Shown: positions 18,568-27,793 of the stretch, in pieces
Layout: each line of letters opens with the position of its first letter
Numbering within the stretch: position 1 is the first letter of the stretch
Assembly: GCF_001730295.1 (NCBI RefSeq)
Contig: NZ_MIKA01000001.1
Location: 236,760 to 300,759 of the forward strand
Reading direction: 5' to 3'
Source: Enterococcus plantarum
Lineage (GTDB): Bacteria; Bacillota; Bacilli; Lactobacillales; Enterococcaceae
Length of the DNA stretch: 64,000 nucleotides
The notes under the pieces: model-generated
The model's database searches: none
Told to the model about the DNA's origin: nothing
What the model saw: only the letters and a program-made list of their open reading frames with translations
Translations under genes and position numbers: made by a program

Positions 18568-18617
18568 CGAACAAACGTTTGTATAGTTATTATACGAATG
18601 TTTGTTCGGTTTGTAAA
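18568..18617 (-). promoter_or_regulatory. Promoter with paired inverted operators (LexA- or TetR-like)
   Basis: On the minus strand the -35 TTTACA (18612-18617) and -10 TATAAT (18589-18594) are 17 bp apart. One dyad, CGAACAAACATTCG (18595-18608), fills the spacer. A second, CAAACGTTTGTTCG (18568-18581), lies just downstream of the -10, and the two form a near-perfect large inverted repeat. Each differs by about one base from the Gram-positive LexA box CGAACRNRYGTTYC. The second contains the perfect palindrome ACAAACGTTTGT, which would also suit a TetR-type repressor. Confidence 0.65.
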
Positions 18618-18634
18618 GAGATAAATACAAAAAA

Positions 18635-18672
18635 AGATACTTCTTTTTTACTAATCAAAAAAGAAGTATCTA
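18635..18672 (-). terminator. Terminator of the hemolysin III gene
   Basis: The stem AGATACTTCTTTTTT/AAAAAAGAAGTATCT has a short loop and is followed on the minus strand by a T run. Confidence 0.85.
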
Positions 18673-18704
18673 AAAGCCTTTAAACTAATGGGGTTTACGT
18701 TTTT

Positions 18705-19376
18705 CTAAGTATAAAGCAAAATTGAAAAGAACATGAAACCAGCACCTAGCATCACGAACAAATGCCAAACTACATGCATAAAGCGAACATTTTTTAAGCT
18801 ATAAAATGCGGCACCTAATGTGTAGGAAACGCCACCTGCAACCAATAATGAGATGCCTGTAGGACCTAAAGAGTCATATAAGGGTTTTGCAGCAGTAATG
18901 CACAGCCAGCCCATAATAATATAAATCACAGTAGAAACATTTTTTACTGTTTCTTGTTTGTGTAAGGTCAGGGATTTATAGACAACACCACTGATAGCCA
19001 TTACCCAGATAAGCACAAACAATAACCAACCAAGCCAACCTTTTATGCTCAGCAAACAAAACGGCGTATAGCTTCCGGCGATCAATAAAAAAATCGAACT
19101 ATGGTCAAAAACCTGAAAAACTTTTTTCGCTCTAGTAAAAATCAAACTATGAAATAGGGTTGAAGCCAGAAATAAAAGCACTAATGTTGAGCCATATATG
19201 GCGTAGGAAACGACATGTACAGTAGAATCAAGACGTGCGCCTTTTACTAATAAAATCACTAAGCCAGCAATACTTAATCCAGCCCCAATCCCATGAGTTA
19301 CTGCATTAAGAACTTCATTTAAAATCATATATTTTTTTGAGAATTTTATTTTTTCCAAGAAATCAACTTCCTTCAT
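18705..19376 (-). CDS. trhA: Hemolysin III / PAQR-type membrane protein TrhA
   Basis: A PAQR-superfamily integral membrane protein of 223 residues (217 if the later start is used) with seven hydrophobic helices. Family motifs are NEVLNAVTHGIGAGLS near the start, STLFHS, FDHSSIFLLIAGSYTPF and the C-terminal FMHVVWHLFVMLGA, which supply the metal-ligand histidines. Homologues are annotated as hemolysin III, but physiological work points to membrane-energetics or lipid homeostasis. The ATG at 19376 lacks a ribosome site; a TTG at 19358 has AAGGAAG at good spacing and may be the true start. Confidence 0.92.
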   Translation of the reverse strand: MKEVDFLEKIKFSKKYMILNEVLNAVTHGIGAGLSIAGLVILLVKGARLDSTVHVVSYAIYGSTLVLLFLASTLFHSLIFTRAKKVFQVFDHSSIFLLIAGSYTPFCLLSIKGWLGWLLFVLIWVMAISGVVYKSLTLHKQETVKNVSTVIYIIMGWLCITAAKPLYDSLGPTGISLLVAGGVSYTLGAAFYSLKNVRFMHVVWHLFVMLGAGFMFFSILLYT

Positions 19377-19488
19377 TTTAATTTGGTGAAAAATAATTCT
19401 TTGTCTGTTATAATAATAATAGACATTTAAGCCTCAACTGTATTTTAACACGAATTGAGGTTGTTTTTAAAGAAAGAGTGATAAAATT

Positions 19489-20331
19489 ATGACAAATGTT
19501 AAAATTGTGACCGATTCTTCTTGCACAATGCTGAAAAGTGTACGCGATGATTTGGATATTCAAATGATGCCTTTATCTGTAATGATTGACGGTGTAGTAT
19601 ACGCTGATGACGACCATTTAGAAGGCGAACAGTTTATGGAATTGATGAGTACAGCAAAAGCATTGCCAAAGACAAGCCAGCCGCCAATCGGCGAATTTGT
19701 GGAGCTATACGATCGCTTAGGAGCTGATGGAAGCGAAGTGATTTCCATTCATATGACAAAAGGCTTGAGCGGTACAGTAGAAGCGGCTAGACAAGCGGGG
19801 AATTTAAGCTCTGCCAATGTGACAGTAATCGATAGTGATTTTACCGATCAAGGCTTATCATTTCAAGTAATTCAAGCAGCTAAATTAGCTAAAAATGGTG
19901 CAAGCGTTCCAGAGATTTTAGCTGAAATCAATCATGTCAAAGAAAATACGAAGCTATTCATTGGAATTTCTACATTAGACAATCTAGTTAAAGGTGGTCG
20001 GATCAGTCGTACAACCGGACTTTTATCCAACATTTTTAATATGAAAGTAGTCATGGATTTCGAACATACAGAACTGATTCCTGTGGCTAAAGGTCGAGGA
20101 ATGAAGACGTTCAATAAATGGTTTGATGAACTAAAAAATGAATTAAGTACTTTATCAAATGTGCGTCAAATCGGTATTTCTCACGCAGATGGATTAGAGT
20201 TAGCTAATGGATTTAAAGAAGGCCTACAAGCACTATTCCCTGATATGGAAATACCTGTGTTGCATACAAACCCTGTAATCGCAACTCACACAGGTAAGAG
20301 TGCATTTGCTATCATGTACTATACGGACTGA
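19489..20331 (+). CDS. DegV-family fatty-acid-binding protein
   Basis: A DegV/FakB-family protein of 280 residues. It shows the N-terminal VKIVTDSSC signature, SQPPIGEF, ISIHMTKGLSGT and VKGGRISRTTG motifs. These proteins hold a single fatty acid and present it to the kinase FakA for phosphorylation, feeding exogenous acids into phospholipid. No fakA is adjacent, which is usual. ATG at 19489 after GAAAGAGTG. A compact terminator follows. Confidence 0.93.
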   Translation: MTNVKIVTDSSCTMLKSVRDDLDIQMMPLSVMIDGVVYADDDHLEGEQFMELMSTAKALPKTSQPPIGEFVELYDRLGADGSEVISIHMTKGLSGTVEAARQAGNLSSANVTVIDSDFTDQGLSFQVIQAAKLAKNGASVPEILAEINHVKENTKLFIGISTLDNLVKGGRISRTTGLLSNIFNMKVVMDFEHTELIPVAKGRGMKTFNKWFDELKNELSTLSNVRQIGISHADGLELANGFKEGLQALFPDMEIPVLHTNPVIATHTGKSAFAIMYYTD

Positions 20332-20337
20332 GTTTTG

Positions 20338-20364
20338 AGCAGATCAAACTGATCTGCTTTTTTT
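20338..20364 (+). terminator. Terminator after the DegV gene
   Basis: The stem AGCAGATCA/TGATCTGCT with the three-base loop AAC is followed by a T run. Confidence 0.88.
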
Positions 20365-20505
20365 AATCAATTTTTTTATAACTTTTTACTGTACAAATGA
20401 AGTGAAAATAGAGATAATTTACTTTAATTAAAAATAATATTGCCAAATACTGTGAATCAGCGAATGTTCAACCTTTTCGTGATTCACAGCAAAGGAAGGG
20501 ATACA

Positions 20506-21402
20506 ATGAAATTACTTTTCAAAAGAAATTGGCCAAGCTTCACACTTTTTTTTATCACGATGATTGGTATTTTTTTATTATTAGTAGTGGCAATACCTAA
20601 AGCCAAACCAATTTTAGGTACTGGGACAATGCAAGTAGCTAAAACGGAAACAAAAGAAGTGCTCCACTACACCGCCATCGGTGACTCATTGACTGAAGGA
20701 ATTGGTGATTTAACAAATTCAGGTGGATTCGTTCCACTCGTAGCTAAGGATTTGCAGGAGGAATATCATTTAAACGGTGTCCAAACAGATAATTTTGGAA
20801 AAAACGGCGATCGCAGTGATCAAATTCTTAAGCGAATCAAAAAAAATAAAGAGATCCAAGATGGCTTAGCTTCAGCAGATATTATCACGTTGACTGTGGG
20901 CGGAAATGACTTGATGAAAGTAATTAAGGGAGATGTATTCCGTTTAACGAAAAATTCGTTTGAAAGACCACTGAAAAATTATCAGAAAGAAGTAGAAAAA
21001 GTTCTAACGGAAATTCGCAATTACAATGCAGAGGCACCCATTTATGTTCTAGGCATTTACAATCCATTTTATCTTTATTTCCCTGATATTACAGAAATGC
21101 AAGAGATTGTGGACAACTGGAATAATGGGACAGAAGAAATCGTCAAAGCAGAAAAAAATGCGTATTTTATTCCAATAAATGATTTGCTTTATAAAGGAGC
21201 AGGTGATGAGGTAGGGATCGTCAGCAGTGAAGATTTAGCCTCTGGCACAGCATCAAGCAGTGAGCTAGATATCAAAAACAATGCGCTATATGAAGAAGAC
21301 CACTTTCACCCCAACAATTTAGGGTATCAACTCATGGCAAGTGCAGTACGTGACGAAATGGTAAAAACGCAAGATAAATGGCTCAAAAAAGGAAGTGAGT
21401 GA
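20506..21402 (+). CDS. SGNH/GDSL-family lipase or esterase
   Basis: A 298-residue protein with one N-terminal signal-anchor helix (about residues 12-30) and an extracellular SGNH hydrolase domain. Block I is AIGDSLTEGIGD with the nucleophile Ser, block III is TVGGNDLM, and block V is DHFHPNNLGY with the catalytic Asp and His. The length and layout match the YpmR lipase of Bacillus, which also lies beside ypmS. The ATG at 20506 follows AAGGAAGGG; the frame extends upstream to 20440 without a ribosome site. It is first in a four-gene run with ypmS, msrA and yozE. Confidence 0.92.
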   Translation: MKLLFKRNWPSFTLFFITMIGIFLLLVVAIPKAKPILGTGTMQVAKTETKEVLHYTAIGDSLTEGIGDLTNSGGFVPLVAKDLQEEYHLNGVQTDNFGKNGDRSDQILKRIKKNKEIQDGLASADIITLTVGGNDLMKVIKGDVFRLTKNSFERPLKNYQKEVEKVLTEIRNYNAEAPIYVLGIYNPFYLYFPDITEMQEIVDNWNNGTEEIVKAEKNAYFIPINDLLYKGAGDEVGIVSSEDLASGTASSSELDIKNNALYEEDHFHPNNLGYQLMASAVRDEMVKTQDKWLKKGSE

Positions 21403-21407
21403 TAAAA

Positions 21408-22106
21408 ATGGCAAATGAATCAGAAGAAAAAAAAGAAGTAAAAAAAACGAACAAACGAAGCAAAAAAGCGCCTGAAGTAAAACGATCCATTAATTATTGG
21501 AAAGTTGCGTTCATTGTTTTGGTAGCAGCCTTGATTGGAAGTTTAACCTTTGTTTTTGTAAGAGTCACCCAAGTTCGCGAACCAAACTATAAACCCGTTC
21601 CAGAATTAGTTGAAAAAGACGGTACACCTGTTATAGCGGTTCAGTCAAAGAAGAAGCAAATAAATGCACTAATCGATTTTTACCTAGGTGATTTCCAAAA
21701 AGGGTCAGATATTACTTATAAATTTTATCTGGAAAATGAAGCGATGCTAAATGGTACTTTTAAAGTCTTAGGACATCCGATTCAATTTTATCTTTATTTT
21801 GATCCTTACGTAATGGATGACGGTAATGTGCAACTCAAAGCAAAAAGCTTATCGATTGGTACACTAGGATTACCAATGAAAGAAATCCTAAAGTTTGTTC
21901 AAAGAGATTACAAATTACCAAACTGGGTAGAAGTAAATCCAGACGATAGTACTGTTTTACTTCGTTTAGATCAATTTAGAATGCAAAACGGGTTATTTAT
22001 CCGAGCAGAAAAAATAAACTTAGTAGATGACGACATTCGTATGAATATCTACTTACCAAAAGATAGTAATAATACTACTATAGACACGAAGGAGGAGTCA
22101 AATTGA
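21408..22106 (+). CDS. ypmS: YpmS-family (DUF2140) membrane-anchored protein
   Basis: A 232-residue protein with a Lys-rich cytoplasmic start, one transmembrane helix at about residues 33-55, and an extracytoplasmic domain with the DUF2140 pattern ([18 protein letters not shown], then [19 protein letters not shown]). It follows the GDSL lipase with GGAAGTGAG as ribosome site; an alternative GTG at 21399 overlaps the lipase stop. Next to a YpmR-type lipase it probably works with it at the cell surface. The molecular role is unknown. Confidence 0.88.
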   Translation: MANESEEKKEVKKTNKRSKKAPEVKRSINYWKVAFIVLVAALIGSLTFVFVRVTQVREPNYKPVPELVEKDGTPVIAVQSKKKQINALIDFYLGDFQKGSDITYKFYLENEAMLNGTFKVLGHPIQFYLYFDPYVMDDGNVQLKAKSLSIGTLGLPMKEILKFVQRDYKLPNWVEVNPDDSTVLLRLDQFRMQNGLFIRAEKINLVDDDIRMNIYLPKDSNNTTIDTKEESN

Positions 22107-22612
22107 GTGAAAAAGCAATTTTTGCCGGTGGTTGTTTTTGGTGTATGATCCAACCATTTGATACACAACCAGGGATTCAATCAGTAACGTCTGGTTACAC
22201 TGGAGGACATGTAGCTAATCCCACATATGAACAAGTGTTAAGTCATACTACAGGGCATACTGAGGCTGTTGAGATTGAATTTGATCCTACTGTTATATCC
22301 TATGAAAAATTAGTTGAAATCTATTGGCAACAGACAGATCCAACGGATGCTTTAGGTCAATTTGAAGATCGTGGTGATAATTATCGCCCAGTGATTTTTT
22401 ATATAAATGAGGAACAGAAAAAAATTGCAGAAAAAAGTCGAAAAGCATTACAAGAAAGTGGCCGTTTTACTGAACCAATCGTTACAACGATTGAACCTGC
22501 AGCTATTTTTTATCCAGCAGAAGACTATCATCAAGACTTTTACCAAAAAGACCCAGAGCGTTATAAAGATGCTCATATAAATCGAGCAAATTTTATAGAA
22601 ATGAATTGGTGA
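22103..22612 (+). CDS. msrA: Peptide methionine sulfoxide reductase A
   Basis: A 169-residue MsrA that reduces methionine-S-sulfoxide in proteins. The active-site motif GGCFWC places the catalytic C11 and a nearby C14, followed by the family stretches VTSGYTGGH and PTYEQV. The tail ENAE-type region is replaced by [15 protein letters not shown], as is usual for this family. The start codon is a TTG overlapping the ypmS stop by four bases, with GGAGGAG upstream. The Ypm-type neighbourhood ypmR-ypmS-msrA is conserved in Bacillota. Confidence 0.96.
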   Translation: MSEKAIFAGGCFWCMIQPFDTQPGIQSVTSGYTGGHVANPTYEQVLSHTTGHTEAVEIEFDPTVISYEKLVEIYWQQTDPTDALGQFEDRGDNYRPVIFYINEEQKKIAEKSRKALQESGRFTEPIVTTIEPAAIFYPAEDYHQDFYQKDPERYKDAHINRANFIEMNW

Positions 22613-22616
22613 CCAT

Positions 22617-22835
22617 ATGAGAAGAAGTTTTTATCACTATTTAATGACGCTAAGAGCGCCCAAAAAAACAGAAGAGAGCCAATTTGCAAACGATGCTGCG
22701 AAAGATATTCAGTTTCCTAAACAGTCTGAAGAGTATCATGAATTATCTAGCTATTTAGAAATGAATGCTGATTATTTAACAAACATGCACATTTTTGATG
22801 ACTTATGGGAAAAATACTTAGAAAACAATAAATAA
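22617..22835 (+). CDS. YozE-family (UPF0346) small protein
   Basis: A 72-residue protein with the UPF0346/YozE pattern: SFYHYLMTLRAPK, then FANDAAKDIQFPKQS and SSYLE near the end. The fold is a small SAM-like helical bundle of unknown function. The ATG is 2 bp after the msrA stop, and the gene is the last of the lipase-ypmS-msrA run before a terminator. Confidence 0.9.
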   Translation: MRRSFYHYLMTLRAPKKTEESQFANDAAKDIQFPKQSEEYHELSSYLEMNADYLTNMHIFDDLWEKYLENNK

Positions 22836-22839
22836 AAAG

Positions 22840-22878
22840 AGAAGGAAAGGCAAAGAAAGCTTTTCCTTCTTTTTTTTT
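22840..22878 (+). terminator. Terminator after the YozE-family gene
   Basis: AGAAGGAAAG at 22840-22849 pairs with CTTTTCCTTCT at 22860-22870 with one bulge, followed by eight T residues. Confidence 0.85.
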
Positions 22879-22930
22879 CATGGTAAACTTGAAAACATGC
22901 AATGATATTTTTACAGAAAGAGATGACCGT

Positions 22931-24376
22931 ATGAAAAATAAAAGACAAATCCCTTTTCACCAATACATTATTTCGATTCTTTGTGTTGCTTTTTTGGCCG
23001 GCGGTAGTTGCTATATTTATTTTGACTACCAATACAAAAAACAATTAGCAAACACTCCAGTTCAAAATAGTGAGTTAAAAAAAGTCGATAATCTATATAA
23101 TGAAATCATCAATAATTATGTAGGAAAAGTTGATGAGAAAAAATTAGTTGATGGGGCACTAAAAGGTATGACAGAAGCCTTGGATGATCCCTATTCAAGC
23201 TACTTAAATGAACCAGAAGCAGATGAATTAGATCAAAGTCTAGCTGGGAGTTTTGAAGGCATTGGGGCAACAATGACCATGATGGATGAGCTACCAACTG
23301 TGGCACAAGCACCAATCGAAGGGTCTCCAGCAGCCAAAGCAGGAATCAAGGCGAATGATATAGTTTTAAAAGTCGATGATAAAGAAACAAAAGGAAAGAC
23401 TCTTTCCCAAGTTGTCAGTAAAATTCGCGGGAAAAAAGGCACTGAAGTCCGTTTAACGATCAAACGGGGCGAAGAAACCTTTGAATTGAAAATCAAGCGA
23501 GATACGATTCCGATCGAGACTGTTAAAGGAGAGATAGATAAACAAGATCCTACGATCGGTTCGATAAAAATCACTTCATTTGGTGAAAATACCTATAAGG
23601 AATTACAAGACACAATCAAAAATTTAAGAAAAGACGGAGCTAAATCTTTTGTGATTGATTTACGCCAAAATCCTGGTGGCTTACTGGACCAAGTCGAAAA
23701 AATGGCGAGTATGTTCCTTGAAGACGGCAAAACAATCGTTAAATTTGAAGACAAAAAAGGCAATACCAGTGAGGATGTCGCTTCTACTGATTTAGATGGT
23801 GGCTTTAAAGTAACTGAACCGACCGTTGTTTTAGTTGATGAAGGAAGCGCTAGTGCATCTGAAATTTTTGCGGCAGCTTTAAAAGAATCTGGGAATAAAA
23901 AAATCATTGGAACTAAAACGTTTGGTAAAGGAACCGTTCAAACCATTAAAAATTTGAATGACAAGAGTGAAATCAAGTTAACCGTCTTAAAATGGCTGAC
24001 ACCAAAAGGGGAATGGATTCACAAAAAAGGACTAGAACCGACCATTACAGCTGACTATCCAGATTTTGCTTATTTATCGCCGATTTCAAGAGATAAAACG
24101 TTAAAAGCAGGGGATTCTTCACCAGTTGTCAAAAACGTCAATGCTTTGTTAAATGCTCTTGGTTATGAAGTCAATCCTGATACTAGCGATTTTACTGAGC
24201 AAACAAAAGAAGCCGTAAATGCGGTACAAACAGACAACGATTTACCCGTTACAGGGGAAGTTGACAATGATACGGCCGCTCAAATTGAAATTGAAATTGG
24301 AAAGAAAATTAAGGATAACGACCAAGCATATGAAACTGCCATAAAGGAACTACAACACGAAAATAAAAAGAACTAA
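22931..24376 (+). CDS. S41-family carboxy-terminal processing protease
   Basis: A 481-residue CtpA/CtpB-type protease. An N-terminal membrane anchor lies at about residues 10-30, followed by the S41 N-terminal helical part with DDPYSSYLN, a PDZ domain (EGSPAAKAGIKANDIVLKVD), the protease core with the catalytic Ser in DEGSASASEIFAAALKE and Lys in GTKTFGKGTVQ, and a C-terminal peptidoglycan-binding-type domain (GDSSPVVKNVNALLNALGYE). It acts outside the membrane. ATG at 22931 after a modest AGAGATG site. It stands alone between terminators. Confidence 0.95.
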   Translation: MKNKRQIPFHQYIISILCVAFLAGGSCYIYFDYQYKKQLANTPVQNSELKKVDNLYNEIINNYVGKVDEKKLVDGALKGMTEALDDPYSSYLNEPEADELDQSLAGSFEGIGATMTMMDELPTVAQAPIEGSPAAKAGIKANDIVLKVDDKETKGKTLSQVVSKIRGKKGTEVRLTIKRGEETFELKIKRDTIPIETVKGEIDKQDPTIGSIKITSFGENTYKELQDTIKNLRKDGAKSFVIDLRQNPGGLLDQVEKMASMFLEDGKTIVKFEDKKGNTSEDVASTDLDGGFKVTEPTVVLVDEGSASASEIFAAALKESGNKKIIGTKTFGKGTVQTIKNLNDKSEIKLTVLKWLTPKGEWIHKKGLEPTITADYPDFAYLSPISRDKTLKAGDSSPVVKNVNALLNALGYEVNPDTSDFTEQTKEAVNAVQTDNDLPVTGEVDNDTAAQIEIEIGKKIKDNDQAYETAIKELQHENKKN

Positions 24377-24408
24377 AAGAAACGGCTGTGAAAAATAACG
24401 ATACATTC

Positions 24409-24446
24409 AAAACTGAAATTGACTGTTCACGCCAATTTCAGTTTTT
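24409..24446 (+). terminator. Terminator after the S41 protease gene
   Basis: A 13-bp stem, AAAACTGAAATTG with CAATTTCAGTTTT, has an 11-base loop and a T-rich tail. Confidence 0.85.
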
Positions 24447-24540
24447 ACTATGATCTGTTTTATTTTTCCTTTAAATTAGTCGCTTTTTCTAGTGTTTTTC
24501 CTTTATAATAGAATCAGCAAGAAAAAAGGGAGAGAAAAGA

Positions 24541-25095
24541 GTGGAAAAACGAAAATCTTATATTGGCTATTTTATTTTTTTCATAAAAATACTCATTCCT
24601 TCCCTAGTGTTGTTGTTTATACTAAGAGGTTTTATTTTGATTCCTGTGCCTGTCGATGGGAATTCGATGGAGAAAACCCTTAGTCAAGGTGACATGATCG
24701 CGATGGAAAAATTCACATCAATCAAGCGATTTGATGTAATTGTTTTCAAATTACCAAATGGAGCCATATACATTAAACGAGTAATTGGGCTACCAGGAGA
24801 AGCGATTCGCTATGACAATGATCAGCTTTTTATAAATGAAAAGCCTATTGAGGAGCCGTTTTTAGAAAAAAATATAAAAAAAGATCACGAGACAGCCCCT
24901 TATACGACTAATTTTAATTTAAGTGATCTTACTACGGAAGAGGTTTTACCCGAAGATAGTTATTTTGTATTGGGTGATAATCGACGAATGTCAAAAGACA
25001 GCCGCTCTTTCGGAGCTGTAGAAAGCAAATATATTTTAGGTAAAGCACAGTTTGTATACTACCCAATAACACATATGAAATTCATACCAAGATAG
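24541..25095 (+). CDS. lepB: Signal peptidase I
   Basis: A type I signal peptidase of 184 residues, the short Gram-positive form with one N-terminal transmembrane helix. The catalytic Ser is S42 in DGNSMEKTL and the general-base Lys is K79 in IYIKRVIGLPGE; the late motif LGDNRRMSKDSRSFG is box E. It cleaves Sec signal peptides outside the membrane. GTG start at 24541 after GGGAGAG. It is followed after 8 bp by rbgA, a conserved Bacillota pairing. Confidence 0.96.
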   Translation: MEKRKSYIGYFIFFIKILIPSLVLLFILRGFILIPVPVDGNSMEKTLSQGDMIAMEKFTSIKRFDVIVFKLPNGAIYIKRVIGLPGEAIRYDNDQLFINEKPIEEPFLEKNIKKDHETAPYTTNFNLSDLTTEEVLPEDSYFVLGDNRRMSKDSRSFGAVESKYILGKAQFVYYPITHMKFIPR

Positions 25096-25103
25096 GTGAT
25101 AAA

Positions 25104-25967
25104 ATGACAATACAATGGTTTCCAGGACACATGGCTAAGGCCAGAAGAGAAGTATCCGAAAAAATAAAGTATGTTGATATCGTTTTTGAATTGATAGATG
25201 CAAGGCTTCCCCTTTCATCAAGAAATCCAATGATGGATCAGATTGTACAACAAAAACCGCGTTTGATTTTACTTAACAAAGGTGATTTAGCTGATAAGGA
25301 TCAAAATCAAAAGTGGCAAAAGTATTTCCAAGAAAAGGGCTATAATACTTTAGTTATTAATGCTCAACAAAATAAAGGCATCAACAAAATTGTTCCAGAA
25401 GCAAAGAAAGCACTAAAAGAAAAACTAGATCGAGAACGTTCAAAAGGGTTAAAACCACGTGCTATTCGTGCAATGTGTATCGGGATTCCAAACGTTGGAA
25501 AGTCAACATTGATGAATCGTTTAGTCGGTAAAAAAATTGCCCAAACAGGTAATAAACCCGGTGTAACGAAAGGCCAGCAATGGCTTCGTTCGGGAACAGA
25601 TTTAGAATTGTTGGATACCCCAGGTATTTTATGGCCTAAATTTGAAGATCAAGAAATCGGTAAAAAATTAGCTTTAACTGGCGCAATCAAAGATCAACTT
25701 CTACACTTAGATGATTTAGCAATTTACGGGTTAACATTTTTTTCACGTTTTTATCCAGAGCGACTGGTTGAACGTTATAAGCTAACACAAGAGGAGACCT
25801 TTTTACAAGGAGCTGAACTTCTGATGCTAATTAGTCAAAAGCGTGGCTTTCGCGATGATTACGATCGTGCAAGTGAAATGATTATTCAAGAAATCCGCAG
25901 CAGCAAATTAGGCCCTTACACATTAGATCGCTGGGAAGAATTAGGAGTTACAAAAGATGAAAACTGA
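25104..25967 (+). CDS. rbgA: Ribosome biogenesis GTPase RbgA (YlqF)
   Basis: A circularly permuted GTPase of 287 residues. The permuted order is visible: G4 motif NKGD first, then G1 GIPNVGKST, then G3 DTPG. The N-terminus IQWFPGHMAKARREV is diagnostic of RbgA/YlqF. It is needed for late 50S assembly (incorporation of L16). The end overlaps rnhB by 11 bp. The string lepB-rbgA-rnhB matches Bacillus gene order. Confidence 0.96.
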   Translation: MTIQWFPGHMAKARREVSEKIKYVDIVFELIDARLPLSSRNPMMDQIVQQKPRLILLNKGDLADKDQNQKWQKYFQEKGYNTLVINAQQNKGINKIVPEAKKALKEKLDRERSKGLKPRAIRAMCIGIPNVGKSTLMNRLVGKKIAQTGNKPGVTKGQQWLRSGTDLELLDTPGILWPKFEDQEIGKKLALTGAIKDQLLHLDDLAIYGLTFFSRFYPERLVERYKLTQEETFLQGAELLMLISQKRGFRDDYDRASEMIIQEIRSSKLGPYTLDRWEELGVTKDEN

Positions 25968-26724
25968 GTCAATTCTGCAAATTAAAGACACTTTAGCCAT
26001 GATTGATAATCGAGATGATGACAGAATCCGTTTGTGGCAAGCAGATGAGCGTAGCGGTGTTCAACAAGCGTTAAGACAATGGGATAGAAGGATTCAGCGC
26101 CACGAAAACGAAATAGCGTTGTTTGAAGAAATGCAACAATTTGAAAATGAAGCCCGAGCTAAGGGGCATCGATTGATTGTTGGAATCGACGAAGTAGGTC
26201 GTGGACCGTTGGCGGGTCCTGTTGTTGCGGCAGCTGTTATTCTTCCTGAAAATTTTAAACTTCTCGGCGTAAATGATTCTAAAAAATTATCTGCGAAAAA
26301 AAGAGATGAACTCTACAATGAAATCCAAAATCAAGCTATTTCAATTGGCATCGGCATGGTAGATCATCATAAAATCGATGAAATCAATATTTATCAAGCT
26401 TCAAAAATGGCTATGGGCATAGCGTTGGAAGATCTTTGTTTTGTTCCTGATTATTTATTGATTGATGCAATGACGTTAGATGTTAATATTCCCCAAGAAA
26501 GTATCATTAAAGGGGATGCTCGCTCCATATCGATTGCTGCAGCAAGTATCGTTGCTAAAGTTATTCGAGATCGTATGATGGAAAACTATGCTAAAACGTA
26601 TCCTGGTTATGGTTTTGAAAATAATGCAGGTTATGGTACAAAAGAACATTTGCTAGGTTTGGAAAGACAAGGAATTTGCGAAATTCATAGAAAAACGTTC
26701 GCTCCAATTAAAAATATGTATTAA
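25957..26724 (+). CDS. rnhB: Ribonuclease HII
   Basis: A type 2 RNase H of 255 residues. The motif GIDEVGRGPLAGPVVAAAV carries two active-site acids, with further ones in LLIDAMTLD. It removes ribonucleotides and RNA of RNA-DNA hybrids. The N-terminal extension of about 70 residues is usual in Bacillota. The ATG at 25957 overlaps the end of rbgA, implying translational coupling. Confidence 0.96.
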   Translation: MKTESILQIKDTLAMIDNRDDDRIRLWQADERSGVQQALRQWDRRIQRHENEIALFEEMQQFENEARAKGHRLIVGIDEVGRGPLAGPVVAAAVILPENFKLLGVNDSKKLSAKKRDELYNEIQNQAISIGIGMVDHHKIDEINIYQASKMAMGIALEDLCFVPDYLLIDAMTLDVNIPQESIIKGDARSISIAAASIVAKVIRDRMMENYAKTYPGYGFENNAGYGTKEHLLGLERQGICEIHRKTFAPIKNMY

Positions 26725-26735
26725 TAAAATAAAAT

Positions 26736-26791
26736 AACCTTTTTTTTGCGAATACTTACTACAACAAGTATTTGTGAAAGAAGGTTTTTTT
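26736..26791 (+). promoter_or_regulatory. Long hairpin that contains the dprA ribosome site
   Basis: AACCTT...CGAATACTT pairs with AAGTATTTG...AAGGTT around the loop ACTACAAC, and T residues follow up to the dprA ATG. The arrangement looks like a terminator of the rnhB transcript, yet the right arm also holds AGAAGG, the only ribosome site for dprA. Read-through transcripts would thus have a masked dprA start. Confidence 0.55.
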
Positions 26792-27673
26792 ATGGAAGAA
26801 AAACAACAAGCGTTACTTTTTAAATTAGCTATTTGTAACGGCATTGGAAATTTAGGTATGCTGAAAGTACTAGATTTTTCAATGAGATACAACAATAGTA
26901 CAGATTTTTCTAAAGAAGAAATTATCCAAATTGCTGGAATTACGACCTATCAAAAACTATTTTCTGAATCATGGGATTTTTGGTCAAAAGACCCTGAAAA
27001 ATTATCAGTATACCAGCACTCACACCGCTTTATTACACTTTTAGATCCAATATATCCTTATTACTTAAAACAAATCTATAATTGTCCTGTAGTACTGTTT
27101 TATAAAGGAAATATCGAGCTTTTAAAACAAAATTGTTTGTCTTTTATCGGAGCAAGAGCTGCTTCTGTATATGGAATTAATGTTGTACGCCAATTGATTC
27201 CGGAAATAGTCAGTAATAATTTAACTATTGTTAGTGGATTGGCTAAAGGAATTGATAGTGTCAGTCATCAAATCACGATGCAACATGGTGGGAATACCAT
27301 TGGTGTCATTGGAACAGGGCTAGATAGTTGTTATCCTAAGGAGACCGCACATATTCAGCGAAAAATGATGGAGGAGCAACTAGTTATAAGCGAATACCCT
27401 AATGGTACAGGACCTAGAAAGTATCATTTCCCAATGAGAAATAGGATCATTGCAGGAATGAGTCTAGGTACTTGTGTAATCGAAGCCAGAAAAAAGAGTG
27501 GTTCTTTGATCACAGCCCAAGCTGCTCTAGAGTATGGTCGTGAAGTTTTTGCGGTCCCAGGTAATGTATTTGATTCCCAATCAGATGGTTGTCACGGCCT
27601 CATTCAAGATGGAGCAAAATGTACTATTTGTCCACAAGATATTTTAGAAGAAATTCAATTTTTTACGATTTAA
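26792..27673 (+). CDS. dprA: DNA-processing protein DprA (Smf)
   Basis: A 293-residue DprA, which loads RecA on incoming single-stranded DNA in natural transformation. An N-terminal SAM-like region precedes the Rossmann-like DprA core with FIGARAAS, SGLAKGIDSVSH, GTGLDSCYP, SEYPNGTGPRKYHFPMRNRIIAG and GCHGLIQDGA. The C-terminal winged helix of some homologues is absent. ATG at 26792 follows AGAAGG; the frame extends to a GTG at 26774 inside the hairpin. It sits before topA, as in Bacillus. Confidence 0.95.
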   Translation: MEEKQQALLFKLAICNGIGNLGMLKVLDFSMRYNNSTDFSKEEIIQIAGITTYQKLFSESWDFWSKDPEKLSVYQHSHRFITLLDPIYPYYLKQIYNCPVVLFYKGNIELLKQNCLSFIGARAASVYGINVVRQLIPEIVSNNLTIVSGLAKGIDSVSHQITMQHGGNTIGVIGTGLDSCYPKETAHIQRKMMEEQLVISEYPNGTGPRKYHFPMRNRIIAGMSLGTCVIEARKKSGSLITAQAALEYGREVFAVPGNVFDSQSDGCHGLIQDGAKCTICPQDILEEIQFFTI

Positions 27674-27793
27674 CTGTATCAATCCTTGACAAACCTGTAA
27701 TGAATAGATATGATGAAGTACGATTTGTGAGTTCTCTACATTTTGATATATATAATAGAAGAAACACAAAAACCGAAAGGAGCCACACGTTTA

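Noticed and set aside
19381..19450. Promoter of the DegV gene
   Set aside because: A TATAAT at 19409 is clear, but the best -35 is 20 bp away; not strong enough to list.
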